A DNA stretch of 64,000 nucleotides, taken from Bacteroidaceae bacterium. GTDB lineage: Bacteria > Bacteroidota > Bacteroidia > Bacteroidales > Bacteroidaceae. Shown here in pieces: positions 42,008 to 51,878 of the stretch. Every line of letters begins with the position of its first letter. The first letter of the stretch is position 1. The notes under the pieces were generated by a model. It had not been told where the DNA came from. It worked only from the letters and a program-made list of their open reading frames with translations, and searched no databases. The DNA is taken from contig JAFUGG010000028.1 of the NCBI GenBank assembly GCA_017469525.1, positions 1 through 64,000 on the forward strand. Reading direction: 5' to 3'. The position numbers and the translations under genes are program-made.

Positions 42008-42349
42008 ATGACAACAAAATTAGAAAGACGAATCAAGATTAAGTACAGAGTCCGTAACAAGATCTCCGGTACAGCAGAGCGTCCCCGTATGTCTGTCTTC
42101 AGAAGCAACAAGCAGATATATGTGCAGATAATTAATGATATGACAGGAACCACGCTGGTCAGCGCATCCTCTCTTGGCATGGAAGCATGCCCCAAGAAGG
42201 AACAGGCTGCCAAGGTCGGCGAAATGGCTGCTAAGAAAGCCCTCGAGGCTGGTATCACCGCAGTCGTGTTCGACCGTAATGGCTATCTCTATCATGGCAG
42301 AGTGAAGGAAGTTGCTGACGCAGCACGTAACGGTGGACTTAAATTCTAA
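42008..42349 (+). CDS. rplR: 50S ribosomal protein L18
   Basis: 113 aa: [39 protein letters not shown] and [20 protein letters not shown]. It binds 5S rRNA. Confidence 0.97.
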   Translation: MTTKLERRIKIKYRVRNKISGTAERPRMSVFRSNKQIYVQIINDMTGTTLVSASSLGMEACPKKEQAAKVGEMAAKKALEAGITAVVFDRNGYLYHGRVKEVADAARNGGLKF

Positions 42350-42355
42350 TGAATT

Positions 42356-42865
42356 ATGGCAAATAAAGTTAAGATAAACAGCGAAATGGAGCTGAAGGAC
42401 AGGCTCGTGGCAATCAACCGCGTAACCAAGGTTACCAAGGGTGGTCGTACGTTCACCTTCGCCGCTATTGTAGTTGTTGGTAACGAGAATGGTATCATTG
42501 GTTGGGGCCTCGGCAAGGCTGGTGAAGTCACTGCTGCCATCGCCAAAGGTGTAGAGTCAGCCAAGAAGAACCTGGTACAGGTCCCCGTCTATAATGGCAC
42601 AGTGCCTCACGAGGCAGCTGCAAAGTTCGGCGGTGCAGACGTCCTCATCATGCCGGCCTCTACCGGTACAGGAGTCGTAGCCGGCGGTGCCATGCGCGCC
42701 GTACTCGACAGCGTAGGCATCAAGGACTGCCTGGCCAAGTCCAAGGGCTCTTCCAACCCCCACAATCTGGTCAAGGCAACCATCGCCGCACTCTCTCAGA
42801 TGCGCGACCCCAAGACCGTTGCCGCCAATCGTGGTATCAGTGTAGAAAAAGTATTTAGAGGATAA
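42356..42865 (+). CDS. rpsE: 30S ribosomal protein S5
   Basis: 169 aa: [37 protein letters not shown] and [20 protein letters not shown]. It helps maintain decoding accuracy. It sits 12 bp before rpmD. Confidence 0.98.
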   Translation: MANKVKINSEMELKDRLVAINRVTKVTKGGRTFTFAAIVVVGNENGIIGWGLGKAGEVTAAIAKGVESAKKNLVQVPVYNGTVPHEAAAKFGGADVLIMPASTGTGVVAGGAMRAVLDSVGIKDCLAKSKGSSNPHNLVKATIAALSQMRDPKTVAANRGISVEKVFRG

Positions 42866-42877
42866 GGAGGTAAAGTT

Positions 42878-43054
42878 ATGGCAACTATCAAAGTACAGCA
42901 AGTAAGAAGCCGCATTCACGCTCCTCGCACTCAGAAGGCCACTTTGGACACACTGGGTCTGAGAAAGATGAATCAGATTGTCGAGATTGAAGACAACGCC
43001 TCTAACCGTGGCTTGATTAATGCAGTTCATCATCTCGTAAAGGTGATTGACTGA
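42878..43054 (+). CDS. rpmD: 50S ribosomal protein L30
   Basis: 58 aa: MATIKVQQVRSRIHAPRTQK, TLDTLGLRKMNQIVEIED, ending HHLVKVID. It has the normal length of L30, between rpsE and rplO as expected. It has a full Shine-Dalgarno-like AAGGAGGT about 7 nt before the ATG. Confidence 0.96.
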   Translation: MATIKVQQVRSRIHAPRTQKATLDTLGLRKMNQIVEIEDNASNRGLINAVHHLVKVID

Positions 43055-43086
43055 TATATTTATGAACAAATAAAGTCGATTATATT

Positions 43087-43533
43087 ATGAAATTGAATAA
43101 TTTGAAACCTGCTGCCGGATCAACTCACAGTCGTAGAAGACTTGGCCGTGGTCCCGGTTCAGGCTTGGGAGGCACTTCTACCCGCGGCCATAAAGGAGCC
43201 AAGGCACGTTCCGGCTACAAGAGAAAGATCGGTTTCGAAGGCGGTCAGATGCCTCTGCAGCGTCGTTTGCCTAAGTTCGGCTTCAAGAATATCAACCGTG
43301 TGGAATACCAAGTGGTAAATCTCTCCTCTATCCAGAAGCTCGCAGAAAGCAAGAGCCTCGAGAAGATTACCATCGAAGATATGGTTGTAGCAGGACTGGT
43401 TTCTCCAAAGGGTCTCGTCAAGGTACTTGGCAATGGCACTCTGACCGCAAAGGTCGAGGTCGTCGCAAACGCCTTCTCAAAGACTGCAGAGGAAGCTATT
43501 CAGAACGTAGGTGGTATTGCAACTAAACTTTAA
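43087..43533 (+). CDS. rplO: 50S ribosomal protein L15
   Basis: 148 aa: MKLNNLKPAAGSTHSRRRLG, GPGSGLGGTSTRGHKGAKAR and GGQMPLQRRLPKFGFKN. It is a late assembly protein of the 50S subunit, immediately upstream of secY. Confidence 0.98.
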   Translation: MKLNNLKPAAGSTHSRRRLGRGPGSGLGGTSTRGHKGAKARSGYKRKIGFEGGQMPLQRRLPKFGFKNINRVEYQVVNLSSIQKLAESKSLEKITIEDMVVAGLVSPKGLVKVLGNGTLTAKVEVVANAFSKTAEEAIQNVGGIATKL

Positions 43534-43538
43534 TTCTG

Positions 43539-44891
43539 ATGAAGAAGTTCATTGAAACATTAAAGAACATCTGGCATATTGAGGACCTGCGAACCAGAAT
43601 CCTCATCACGTTGGCTTTTGCCGCGATGTACAGATTCGGCTCTGTGATTGTCCTTCCTGGTATTAATCCGGAAGCATTGACAGCGCTGAGAGAGCAAACC
43701 AGCACCGGACTTATGTCTCTGCTGAACATGTTCTCCGGCGGTGCATTCTCCAACGCATCTATCTTCGCGTTAGGTATTATGCCCTACATCTCGGCATCCA
43801 TCGTCATCCAGCTTTTCGCCTTTGTCGTGCCCTATTTCCAAAAGATGCAGCGCGAAGGCGAAAGCGGACGCCGCAAAATGAATCAATATACGCGCTATCT
43901 GACCATATTGATTCTGCTCGTTCAGGCTCCGTCGTACCTGATTAACCTCAGAGTTCAGGCCCCTGGTGCCCTCAACCCAGCCATTGATTGGACAATGTTT
44001 ATCTTTGCAAGCACCATAATCCTTGCAGCAGGCAGCATGTTCATCCTGTGGATAGGTGAGCGCATTACAGACAAAGGCATAGGCAATGGTGTCTCCCTCA
44101 TCATTATGTTGGGTATCATTGCTCGCCTCCCGACCGCTCTCAAGCAGGAACTGGTATCTCGCCTGAACAACATTGCAGGCGGTGGTCTGATAATGTTCAT
44201 CGTCGAGCTCGTACTTCTCTTTGTCGTTATCCTCGCAGCTATCATGCTCGTCCAGGGTGTACGCAAAGTGCCAGTACAATATGCCAAGAGAATGGTCGCA
44301 GGCCAACAGGTTGGTGGCGTCCGTCAGTACATCCCCTTGAAGGTGTTTGCTGCCAACGTGATGCCTATCATCTTCGCACAGGCCATCATGTTCATCCCCA
44401 TCACTCTGCTCGGTCTCGTAGCCAATGACGGTCAGGCAGCATCGCCTGTACTCATGGCACTCTCCGATCACACAAGTTGGGCATACAATCTTCTCTTTGC
44501 ATTCCTCATTATTGCCTTTACATATTTCTATACAGCCATCACCCTGAACCCTGATCAGATGGCAGAGGATATGAAACGCAATAATGGTTTCATTCCAGGC
44601 GTACGTCCAGGAAAAGAAACCGCGGACTTCATCGACAGGATTATGGACCGCATCACATTGCCTGGCTCGCTCTTCCTGGCTGCCATTGCATGTATGCCTG
44701 CCTTCGCAGGCTTACTGAATGTCCAGGCTGAGTTTGCTCAGTTCTTCGGCGGTACCTCTCTGCTCATTCTCGTGGGTGTAGTTCTCGACACGCTCCAGCA
44801 AATCGAGAGTCATCTGCTCATGAGACACTATGATGGTTTGTTGAGTTCAGGTCGTATCCGCGGCCGCTCTGGTATATCTTCACGTTATTAA
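43539..44891 (+). CDS. secY: Preprotein translocase subunit SecY
   Basis: 450 aa, ten predicted membrane helices. N-terminal WHIEDLRTRILITLAFAAMY with RFGSVIVLPGINP; LGIMPYISASIVIQL in helix 2; KVPVQYAKRMVAGQQVGG before the large cytoplasmic loop; and NNGFIPGVRPGKETADFIDR. It forms the Sec channel with SecE and exports the many signal-peptide proteins of this window. It sits 5 bp after rplO. Confidence 0.98.
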   Translation: MKKFIETLKNIWHIEDLRTRILITLAFAAMYRFGSVIVLPGINPEALTALREQTSTGLMSLLNMFSGGAFSNASIFALGIMPYISASIVIQLFAFVVPYFQKMQREGESGRRKMNQYTRYLTILILLVQAPSYLINLRVQAPGALNPAIDWTMFIFASTIILAAGSMFILWIGERITDKGIGNGVSLIIMLGIIARLPTALKQELVSRLNNIAGGGLIMFIVELVLLFVVILAAIMLVQGVRKVPVQYAKRMVAGQQVGGVRQYIPLKVFAANVMPIIFAQAIMFIPITLLGLVANDGQAASPVLMALSDHTSWAYNLLFAFLIIAFTYFYTAITLNPDQMAEDMKRNNGFIPGVRPGKETADFIDRIMDRITLPGSLFLAAIACMPAFAGLLNVQAEFAQFFGGTSLLILVGVVLDTLQQIESHLLMRHYDGLLSSGRIRGRSGISSRY

Positions 44892-44908
44892 GAAATAGTC
44901 ACCAGCGG

Positions 44909-45694
44909 ATGATATTTCTTAAGACAGAAGACGAGATAGAATTGATGCGAGCTGCCAATCAGCTTGTTGCCAAAACCCTGGCCGAAGTGGGGAAACATAT
45001 CAGGCCAGGCGTCACGACAAAGGAGTTGGACAAGGTAGCAGAAGAGTATATACGCGACAATGGCGCGGTGCCAACCTTCAAGGACTTCCCCAACCCCTGC
45101 GGAGGTTCACCGTTCCCAGCGTCGATTTGCACCTCAGTCAATGACGTGGTAGTGCATGGCGTCCCCAATGACACGCCGTTAGTGGACGGAGATCTCGTGT
45201 CAGTGGACTGCGGAACACTTCTGAATGGTTTCAATGGAGATTCATGCTACACCTTTTGTGTCGGCGAAGTCACCGAAGAAGTTGCTCAGTTGCTCGATGT
45301 TACAAAGAAAGCCCTCTACGAGGGCATTGCGAGTGCCCAGCAAGGCAAGCGCATAGGTGATATCAGTTATGCGGTACAGACACTATGCGAGTCACATGGC
45401 TATGGAGTCGTTCGCGAGTTCGTAGGTCATGGAATAGGTCACAAAATGCACGAAGACCCTCAGGTTCCCAATTATGGGCGTAAGGGTAATGGTCCGATGA
45501 TAAAGAGTGGCCTTTGCATTGCGATTGAGCCTATGATAACGATGGGCAGCCCGAAGATTTACATGTGTGAGGACAACTGGACCATCAAGACTCGCGACGG
45601 GAAGCCCTCTGCACACTTCGAACACACGATAGCAGTGCATAAAGGAAAGGTTGAAATTCTGTCATCCTTCGAAGATATAGAAAAGGCAAATTAA
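44909..45694 (+). CDS. map: Methionine aminopeptidase, type I
   Basis: 261 aa. The metal ligands of the pita-bread fold are present: the two Asp in [20 protein letters not shown], His in [15 protein letters not shown], Glu in CIAIEPMIT and Glu in [10 protein letters not shown], and also the substrate His in VVHGVPND. It removes N-terminal Met from nascent proteins. The secY-map-infA order is common in Bacteroidetes. Confidence 0.97.
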   Translation: MIFLKTEDEIELMRAANQLVAKTLAEVGKHIRPGVTTKELDKVAEEYIRDNGAVPTFKDFPNPCGGSPFPASICTSVNDVVVHGVPNDTPLVDGDLVSVDCGTLLNGFNGDSCYTFCVGEVTEEVAQLLDVTKKALYEGIASAQQGKRIGDISYAVQTLCESHGYGVVREFVGHGIGHKMHEDPQVPNYGRKGNGPMIKSGLCIAIEPMITMGSPKIYMCEDNWTIKTRDGKPSAHFEHTIAVHKGKVEILSSFEDIEKAN

Positions 45695-45701
45695 ATATAG
45701 T

Positions 45702-45920
45702 ATGGCAAAACAAGCTGTTATAGAACAAGACGGTGTGATTGTGGAATCGCTATCGAATGCGATGTTCCGTGTTGAACTCGAGATTGGACAGAAGATTATC
45801 TGCAACATCTCTGGTAAGATGAGGATGCATTACATCAAGATACTTCCTGGCGACAAGGTCAAAGTGGAGATGAGTCCGTATGACCTGACGAAAGGGCGTA
45901 TCGTATTCAGATATAAATAA
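45702..45920 (+). CDS. infA: Translation initiation factor IF-1
   Basis: 72 aa, a single S1/OB fold: [40 protein letters not shown] and [18 protein letters not shown]. It occupies the A site during initiation. Confidence 0.98.
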   Translation: MAKQAVIEQDGVIVESLSNAMFRVELEIGQKIICNISGKMRMHYIKILPGDKVKVEMSPYDLTKGRIVFRYK

Positions 45921-45930
45921 AAACAACAAT

Positions 45931-46047
45931 ATGAAAACAAGAGCTTCTTTGAAAAAACGTACCCCAGAGTGCAAGATCGTTCGCCGCAAGGGTCGTTTGT
46001 ATGTAATTAACAAGAAAAACCCTAAGTACAAGATGCGTCAGGGTTAG
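45931..46047 (+). CDS. rpmJ: 50S ribosomal protein L36, zinc-free type
   Basis: 38 aa: [20 protein letters not shown], ending NPKYKMRQG. Of the four zinc ligands of the C+ form only one Cys (Cys14) remains, and the final His is Tyr, so this is the C- type. It lies between infA and rpsM as usual. Confidence 0.95.
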   Translation: MKTRASLKKRTPECKIVRRKGRLYVINKKNPKYKMRQG

Positions 46048-46077
46048 TCATTATTGCAAATTAGAAAAGTATAGTAT

Positions 46078-46458
46078 ATGGCAATTAGAATTGTTGGTGT
46101 AGATTTACCTCAGAACAAACGAGGTGAAATCGCTTTGACCTATATATTCGGTATAGGTCGCAGTAGCTCCGCCAAGATCCTTGAGAAGGCTGGCGTAGAC
46201 AAGGACAAGAAGGTTACTGACTGGACCGACGACGAGGCAGGTAAGATTCGTGAAATCATCGGTGCCGAGTACAAGGTTGAAGGTGACCTCCGTTCAGAGA
46301 TTACTATGAACATTAAGCGCCTGATGGATATCGGCTGCTATCGTGGAGTTCGTCATCGTAACGGTCTTCCCGTTCGTGGTCAGAGCACTAAGAATAATGC
46401 TCGCACACGTAAGGGTAAGAAGAAGACTGTTGCTAACAAGAAAAAGGCTACTAAATAA
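46078..46458 (+). CDS. rpsM: 30S ribosomal protein S13
   Basis: 126 aa: [40 protein letters not shown] and [20 protein letters not shown]. It forms contacts between the 30S head and the 50S subunit. It starts the alpha block. Confidence 0.98.
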   Translation: MAIRIVGVDLPQNKRGEIALTYIFGIGRSSSAKILEKAGVDKDKKVTDWTDDEAGKIREIIGAEYKVEGDLRSEITMNIKRLMDIGCYRGVRHRNGLPVRGQSTKNNARTRKGKKKTVANKKKATK

Positions 46459-46466
46459 TAAATGAT

Positions 46467-46856
46467 ATGGCAAAGAAAACAGTTGCTACAAAGAAGAGAG
46501 TAGTGAAGGTTGACGCTATGGGTCAGCTCCACGTACACAGCTCGTTCAACAATATCATTGTCTCTTTGGCCAACAGCGAAGGTCAGGTCATTTCTTGGTC
46601 TTCTGCAGGAAAGATGGGTTTCCGTGGCTCTAAGAAGAACACTCCTTATGCTGCCCAGATGGCTGCTCAGGACTGTGCAAAGACAGCATACGACCTGGGT
46701 CTGCGCAAGGTGAAGGCATATGTGAAGGGTCCTGGCAATGGTCGTGAGTCTGCTATCCGCACTGTTCATGGTGCAGGCATCGAGGTGGTTGAGATTGTTG
46801 ATGTCACTCCACTTCCTCACAATGGCTGTCGTCCTCCAAAGAGAAGAAGAGTTTAA
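46467..46856 (+). CDS. rpsK: 30S ribosomal protein S11
   Basis: 129 aa: [39 protein letters not shown] and [17 protein letters not shown] at the end. It forms part of the 30S platform. Confidence 0.98.
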   Translation: MAKKTVATKKRVVKVDAMGQLHVHSSFNNIIVSLANSEGQVISWSSAGKMGFRGSKKNTPYAAQMAAQDCAKTAYDLGLRKVKAYVKGPGNGRESAIRTVHGAGIEVVEIVDVTPLPHNGCRPPKRRRV

Positions 46857-46893
46857 TTGATATTTTAGGTCAAACATAAATAGTTTAGATAAA

Positions 46894-47499
46894 ATGGCAA
46901 GATATACAGGACCTAAGTCAAGGATTGACCGTCGCTTCGGCGAGGCTATCCTGGGAAATCCAAAAGTACAGGCTAAGCGTAACTTCCCTCCTGGTCAGCA
47001 TGGCAACAATCGTCGTCGCAAGACTTCCGAGTATGGCATAATGCTTGCAGAGAAGCAGAAGGCAAAGTACACCTATGGTGTTCTGGAGAAGCAGTTCCGC
47101 AACATGTTCGAGAAGGCAGCTCGCACCAGTGGCATCACCGGTGAGATCCTCCTTCAGAACCTTGAGAGCCGTCTTGACAACATCGTTTACCGTCTGGGCA
47201 TTGCTCCTACTCGTCGTGCTGCTCGTCAGCTTGTTAACCACAAGCACATTGTAGTTGACGGTCAGGTGGTAGGTATCCCTTCTTATAGCGTTAAGCCCGG
47301 TCAGGTAGTAGGTGTTCGCGAGCGCAGCAAGAGCCTCGAGGTTGTACAGAATGCATTGGCAGGCTTCAACCACTCCAAATATCCTTGGATTGAATGGGAT
47401 GAGAGTCAGAAGGCAGGCAAGTATCTTCACAAGCCCGACCGTGCAGACATCCCCGAGACCATTAAGGAACAATTGATCGTTGAGTTGTACTCTAAATAA
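46894..47499 (+). CDS. rpsD: 30S ribosomal protein S4
   Basis: 201 aa: [37 protein letters not shown] and the S4 RNA-binding domain [20 protein letters not shown]. The N-terminal zinc cysteines are absent. It is a primary 16S-binding protein. Confidence 0.98.
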   Translation: MARYTGPKSRIDRRFGEAILGNPKVQAKRNFPPGQHGNNRRRKTSEYGIMLAEKQKAKYTYGVLEKQFRNMFEKAARTSGITGEILLQNLESRLDNIVYRLGIAPTRRAARQLVNHKHIVVDGQVVGIPSYSVKPGQVVGVRERSKSLEVVQNALAGFNHSKYPWIEWDESQKAGKYLHKPDRADIPETIKEQLIVELYSK

Positions 47500-47508
47500 A
47501 ATATAAGA

Positions 47509-48501
47509 ATGGCGATATTAGCATTTCAAAAACCCGATAAGGTTATAATGTTGGAGGCGGATGACAAGTACGGTAAGTTCGAATTCCGCCCCTTGGAAGG
47601 TGGTTTTGGTACTACCATTGGTAATGCTTTACGCCGCATCCTTCTCTCCTCCCTTGATGGCTTTGCTATCAACACAGTATCTATCTCTGGCGTAGAGCAC
47701 GAGTTCGCTACTGTGCCAGGAGTCAAGGAAGATGTCACCAACATTATATTGAACTTGAAGCAGGTAAGATTCAAGCAGGTTGTAGAGGACTTCGAGACAG
47801 AGAAAGTTGCTGTCACAGTCGAGAACGTTACTGAGTTCAAGGCTGGTGACTTCAACAAGTATCTCGTTGGTTTCGAAGTGTTGAACCCTGAATTGGTGAT
47901 TTGCCATCTGGACCCGAAGGCGTCCTTGCGCATGGAAATCAATATCAATAAGGGTAGGGGCTATGTCCCTGCAGACGAGAACCGTCCCTTCTGCACCGAT
48001 GTGAATGTTATCCCTATCGATTCAATTTACACCCCAATCAGGAATGTCAAGTACGCAGTAGAGAACTTCCGCGTAGAGCAGAAGACCGACTACGAGAAGC
48101 TTGTGCTTGAGATTACCACTGATGGTTCCATTCACCCGAAGGATGCGCTCAAGGAAGCTGCCCGCATCCTCATTCACCACTTCATGCTCTTCTCTGACGA
48201 GAAGATTACGCTCGAGAACAGCGAGATGGACGTGAACGAGGAATTCGACGAGGAGGTTCTCCACATGCGTCAACTCCTGAAGACGAAGCTGGTTGACATG
48301 GACTTGTCAGTACGTGCACTGAATTGCCTCAAGGCTGCCGATGTGGACACGCTTGGCGATTTGGTACAGTACAACAAGACCGACCTGCTTAAGTTCAGGA
48401 ACTTCGGCAAGAAATCGCTCACGGAGCTTGATGATTTGCTCGAGAGTCTGAATCTGTCGTTTGGAACTGATATTTCTAAGTATAAATTAGATAAAGAATA
48501 A
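47509..48501 (+). CDS. rpoA: DNA-directed RNA polymerase subunit alpha
   Basis: 330 aa. The N-terminal dimerisation domain has [20 protein letters not shown] and [16 protein letters not shown]; the C-terminal domain has [20 protein letters not shown] and [20 protein letters not shown], which contacts UP elements and activators. It sits 9 bp after rpsD. Confidence 0.98.
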   Translation: MAILAFQKPDKVIMLEADDKYGKFEFRPLEGGFGTTIGNALRRILLSSLDGFAINTVSISGVEHEFATVPGVKEDVTNIILNLKQVRFKQVVEDFETEKVAVTVENVTEFKAGDFNKYLVGFEVLNPELVICHLDPKASLRMEININKGRGYVPADENRPFCTDVNVIPIDSIYTPIRNVKYAVENFRVEQKTDYEKLVLEITTDGSIHPKDALKEAARILIHHFMLFSDEKITLENSEMDVNEEFDEEVLHMRQLLKTKLVDMDLSVRALNCLKAADVDTLGDLVQYNKTDLLKFRNFGKKSLTELDDLLESLNLSFGTDISKYKLDKE

Positions 48502-48510
48502 TAGAAAGTC

Positions 48511-49029
48511 ATGAGACATAATAAGAAATTCAACCATCTGGGTCGTACTGCATCCCACAGAGCAGCTATGTTGAGCAACATGGCCGTGTCTCTGATCATG
48601 CACAAAAGAATCACTACGACCCTCGCCAAGGCAAAAGCCTTGAAGAAGTATGTAGAGCCCCTCATCACAAAGTCGAAAGAGGACACTACTAACTCACGTC
48701 GTGTCGTGTTCAGCTACTTGCAGGACAAGCACGCCATCACGGAACTGTTCACGGTAATCTCTCAGAAGGTTGCCGACCGTCCCGGTGGCTACACTCGCAT
48801 CATCAAGACTGGCTTCCGTGCCAGCGATGCTGCTCCCATGTGCTTCATCGAGCTCGTTGACTTCGATGAGAATATGGCTAAGACTGCCAAGAAGGCAAAG
48901 CGCACACGTCGTTCTTCAAAGAAGGCAACCGCTCCTGCAGCCGAAGAGGCTGCTCCCGTAGCAGAAGCCGAGGCACCTGCAACAGAGGCTGCTGAGACTG
49001 CAGCTCCTGCTGAAGAAGCTCAAGAATAA
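48511..49029 (+). CDS. rplQ: 50S ribosomal protein L17 with Ala/Glu-rich tail
   Basis: 172 aa. The L17 core is at 1-130: [40 protein letters not shown] and [20 protein letters not shown]. The last ~45 residues ([20 protein letters not shown]...) are a low-complexity extension often seen in Bacteroidetes. It is the last gene of the supercluster and a terminator follows. Confidence 0.97.
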   Translation: MRHNKKFNHLGRTASHRAAMLSNMAVSLIMHKRITTTLAKAKALKKYVEPLITKSKEDTTNSRRVVFSYLQDKHAITELFTVISQKVADRPGGYTRIIKTGFRASDAAPMCFIELVDFDENMAKTAKKAKRTRRSSKKATAPAAEEAAPVAEAEAPATEAAETAAPAEEAQE

Positions 49030-49047
49030 TTCTAAATTGCAATAATG

Positions 49048-49087
49048 AAGCCGCTTCGTCCGTGAAGGATGGAGCGGCTTTTTTGTT
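49048..49087 (+). terminator. Terminator of the ribosomal supercluster
   Basis: AAGCCGCT / AGCGGCTT stem with an inner GTCC/AGGA-type pairing, then TTTTTTGTTT, about 20 nt after the rplQ stop. Confidence 0.88.
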
Positions 49088-49602
49088 TGTAGATGTTAGA
49101 GGGTAGGTGGATAAATTGCGTTGTTGATTGCTTGTTTGTATCTCTTTCCGTCTCTTTTAATTGGCAGTTTTGTAAAGATTTTTCTCTTTGAGGTCGTTTC
49201 TAAGAGCGAAAAATGGCCGTCGGGTAGTCTGGATACCCCCAAATCGCTTAAAATCGATTTGTTTGCAATGCTTTATTATTCAATACGTTGGAATTCTGGA
49301 TTTTGTCAGGCTGTTCCGAAAGTGGACAGTTTCGAAGTGTTATAGTACAAAAATCGGGCTGTTTTGTAGGGGCAACAAATAGTAGGTCATGAACTCAAGA
49401 ACTATACTTCTTTTGTCATTCCTCTATAGTTCTTTGAGAAACATGACGTAGTTGATGGGCTGATTTGGCATGTTGCGTGGTATTATTGGTGCAAATTTTT
49501 GTAAAGTTTTTTCCTGAATTTTGTGATGATGCGGCTGTGTGTTGCTTTTAAACTGAACTGAAATGAAATGTGGGTTGATGTGAAGAAAAAACGGACGATG
49601 TC
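49088..49602. other. Intergenic stretch, nothing recognised
   Basis: About 515 bp between the ribosomal terminator and the GH92 promoter. Short open frames here have no recognisable family, and I saw no repeat array or structured RNA. Confidence 0.4.
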
Positions 49603-49633
49603 TTGGGTAATTCGCCTTTTTTCCTTAAATTTG
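49603..49633 (+). promoter_or_regulatory. Promoter of the GH92-GH125 operon
   Basis: -33 TTG at 49603-49605, 20-nt spacer, -7 box TAAATTTG at 49626-49633, about 40 nt before the ATG. Confidence 0.7.
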
Positions 49634-49673
49634 CACCATATTTTCGGAAATTCCTAAACTAAATAACGTTACA

Positions 49674-51836
49674 ATGAAATTCAGACTCCTTTTCTTCGGC
49701 TTTGTGCTTGCTGTTGCGGCTCAGGCTGAAAACTTCACTCAGTATGTTGATCCTCGCATCGGTACGGGCGACCATGGGCATGTGTTCATGGGTGCCAATG
49801 TGCCTTTCGGCATGGTGAATGCCGGTCCCACTCAGCTTGAGACGGGCTGGGACTGGTGCTCCGGCTACCATGAGAGCGGCAAGAAGATTATCGGTTTCGG
49901 CCAGATGCACTTGAGCGGCACTGGTTGCGGCGACCTGGGCGACATCGGGCTGATGCCTGCCTATGGTGAGCTGGAGATGAGCCGCGAGGGGCTCGCCAGC
50001 GAGTACAGTCACGACTCGGAGGTTGCTGTGCCGGGTTACTACAGGGTTCGCCTGGACCGCTTCAGCATCATGTGCGAGATGACGGCTACGGAGCGCACGG
50101 CTCTCTACCGTTTCACCTATCCGAAGGGCAGCAACAATGCTCGCATCATCATCGATTTGGAGAATACCATAGGCGACCAGGCTCTCGACACGCGTGTCAT
50201 GCCTGTCGATGACTATACGCTGATGGGCTATCGCAGAAGCCACGGCTGGGCCAACGATCAGATTGTGTATTTCTGCATGAAGTTCAATAAGCCCATCCAC
50301 AACTGGCTGAGCGAGGGACCGAATGCCAAGTACGGCGAGGCGACGTTCATGGTTGACCCGAACGACCAAGTGATGGTGAAGGTGGCTCTCTCGCCTACGA
50401 GCGAGGCCAATGCTTTGCTCAACCTGAACACTGAACAGCCTGGCAACTTTGACTTCGATGCCATTGCCAATGCAGCCATGGCAGCCTGGGACAAGCAGCT
50501 CTCGCGCATCAAGGCTACGTTCCGTACGGAGCGTGAGCGCACCATCTTCTATACGGCCATGTATCACTACATGGTGGCTCCTCAGCTCTGGAACGATGTC
50601 ACGGGCGACTACATGGGCTGTGACCTCAAGGTGCATCGTGGAGCTGACTACAATACGCTCACCACCTGGAGCCTCTGGGACACCTACCGTGCCGCTCATC
50701 CTCTGGCTACCATCATCATGCCCGACCGCATGCGCGACTACGCCAAGACGATGCTTGCCATGTACCGTGAGTGGGGCGAGCTGCCTGTATGGCACCTGGT
50801 CAGCAACGACACCTATTGCATGGTGGGCGAGCCTGCCGTGCCCGTGCTGGCCGACATCATCCTGAAGGGTGAGGCCGGCGACATTGACTTGGGCGAGGCT
50901 TACGAGGCCGTCTGCGCCAGCATGCTCCCCACGGAGTTTGCCAAGGTGCGCCGAGTGCCCCTGCGTGGCAAGGACTATCTGGCCGAGCTCGGCTATCTGC
51001 CCTACGACGGACGCGAGGGCGAGGTCGTGGGCAAGAGCATGGAGTACTTCATTGCATCGTGGGCAGCCGCTCAACTTGCAGGCAAGCTCGGCCACAAGGA
51101 GGACAGTGTACGCTTCCATGACATCAGCATGAACTACAAGAAGCTCTACGACCGCCGCGTCAACGTAATGCGTGCTCTTGACTCGAAAGGAGAGTTCCGT
51201 CCGCTGCCCCAGAACTTCAATCCCAACCAGCAGACAGGCGACTATACCGAAGGCAATCCCTGGCAATACACCTTCCTCGTGCCTCACGACGTGAAGGGCT
51301 TGGCAGAGCTCATGGGCGGCGACAAGGCTCTCGAGAAGCGCCTCGACGACCTTCTTGCAGCCAGCAGCGACCTTGGTGAGAACCATGCTCCCGACATCTC
51401 CGGCCTCATCGGGCAGTATGCCCATGGCAACGAACCCAGTCATCACATATTATATATGTATAACTATGTAGGCCAGCCCCGTAAAGCTCAGAAGTGGATA
51501 CGCCAGGTCATGGACGAACTCTATACCGACCAGCCCGCCGGACTTTGCGGCAATGAGGACGTCGGACAGATGTCTGCCTGGTACATCCTCTCGGCCCTCG
51601 GCTTCTATCAGGTGGAACCTTGTGGCGGCGTTTACCAGCTTGGCTCACCCATCGTGGAAGAGGCCGTCATCCCAGTTCGCGATGGAAAGACCTTCACCAT
51701 CCGTACTCATGGAGGCAGCGACCAGGCCATCTACGTCAAGAAGTACGTGCTGAACGGCAAGCAGCTCAAGGGCACAACCATCACCCACGAGCAGATCATG
51801 GCCGGCGGCACACTGGATGTCTATATGACAAAGTAG
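49674..51836 (+). CDS. GH92 family alpha-mannosidase, secreted
   Basis: The 720-aa protein has a signal peptide (to about 18). The family opening YVDPRIGTGDHGHVFMGANV follows, with PFGMVNAGPTQ, then GFGQMHLSGTGCGDLGDIG. The (alpha/alpha)6 catalytic domain shows LWDTYRAAHPL, GNEPSHHILYMYNYVGQP and AGLCGNEDVGQMSAWYILSA, all hallmarks of GH92. Members are Ca-dependent inverting exo-alpha-mannosidases that trim high-mannose N-glycans or yeast mannan; which linkage is cut cannot be told here. The length is normal. It heads an operon with GH125 43 bp downstream, which fits sequential mannose removal in the periplasm or at the surface. Confidence 0.95.
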   Translation: MKFRLLFFGFVLAVAAQAENFTQYVDPRIGTGDHGHVFMGANVPFGMVNAGPTQLETGWDWCSGYHESGKKIIGFGQMHLSGTGCGDLGDIGLMPAYGELEMSREGLASEYSHDSEVAVPGYYRVRLDRFSIMCEMTATERTALYRFTYPKGSNNARIIIDLENTIGDQALDTRVMPVDDYTLMGYRRSHGWANDQIVYFCMKFNKPIHNWLSEGPNAKYGEATFMVDPNDQVMVKVALSPTSEANALLNLNTEQPGNFDFDAIANAAMAAWDKQLSRIKATFRTERERTIFYTAMYHYMVAPQLWNDVTGDYMGCDLKVHRGADYNTLTTWSLWDTYRAAHPLATIIMPDRMRDYAKTMLAMYREWGELPVWHLVSNDTYCMVGEPAVPVLADIILKGEAGDIDLGEAYEAVCASMLPTEFAKVRRVPLRGKDYLAELGYLPYDGREGEVVGKSMEYFIASWAAAQLAGKLGHKEDSVRFHDISMNYKKLYDRRVNVMRALDSKGEFRPLPQNFNPNQQTGDYTEGNPWQYTFLVPHDVKGLAELMGGDKALEKRLDDLLAASSDLGENHAPDISGLIGQYAHGNEPSHHILYMYNYVGQPRKAQKWIRQVMDELYTDQPAGLCGNEDVGQMSAWYILSALGFYQVEPCGGVYQLGSPIVEEAVIPVRDGKTFTIRTHGGSDQAIYVKKYVLNGKQLKGTTITHEQIMAGGTLDVYMTK

Positions 51837-51878
51837 CAACATAACGACATAACGACATAACGCATTAACGTAACAACG
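51837..51878 (+). repeat. Short ATAACGACA tandem repeats in the GH92-GH125 gap
   Basis: CATAACGACATAACGACATAACG, a 9-bp unit present about three times, fills the short gap between the two genes. Similar ATAACG phrases occur near 62836-62866. Confidence 0.6.

Noticed and set aside
49121..49345. 74-aa open frame after the ribosomal terminator
   Set aside because: No recognisable domain, and the sequence looks like its non-coding surroundings.
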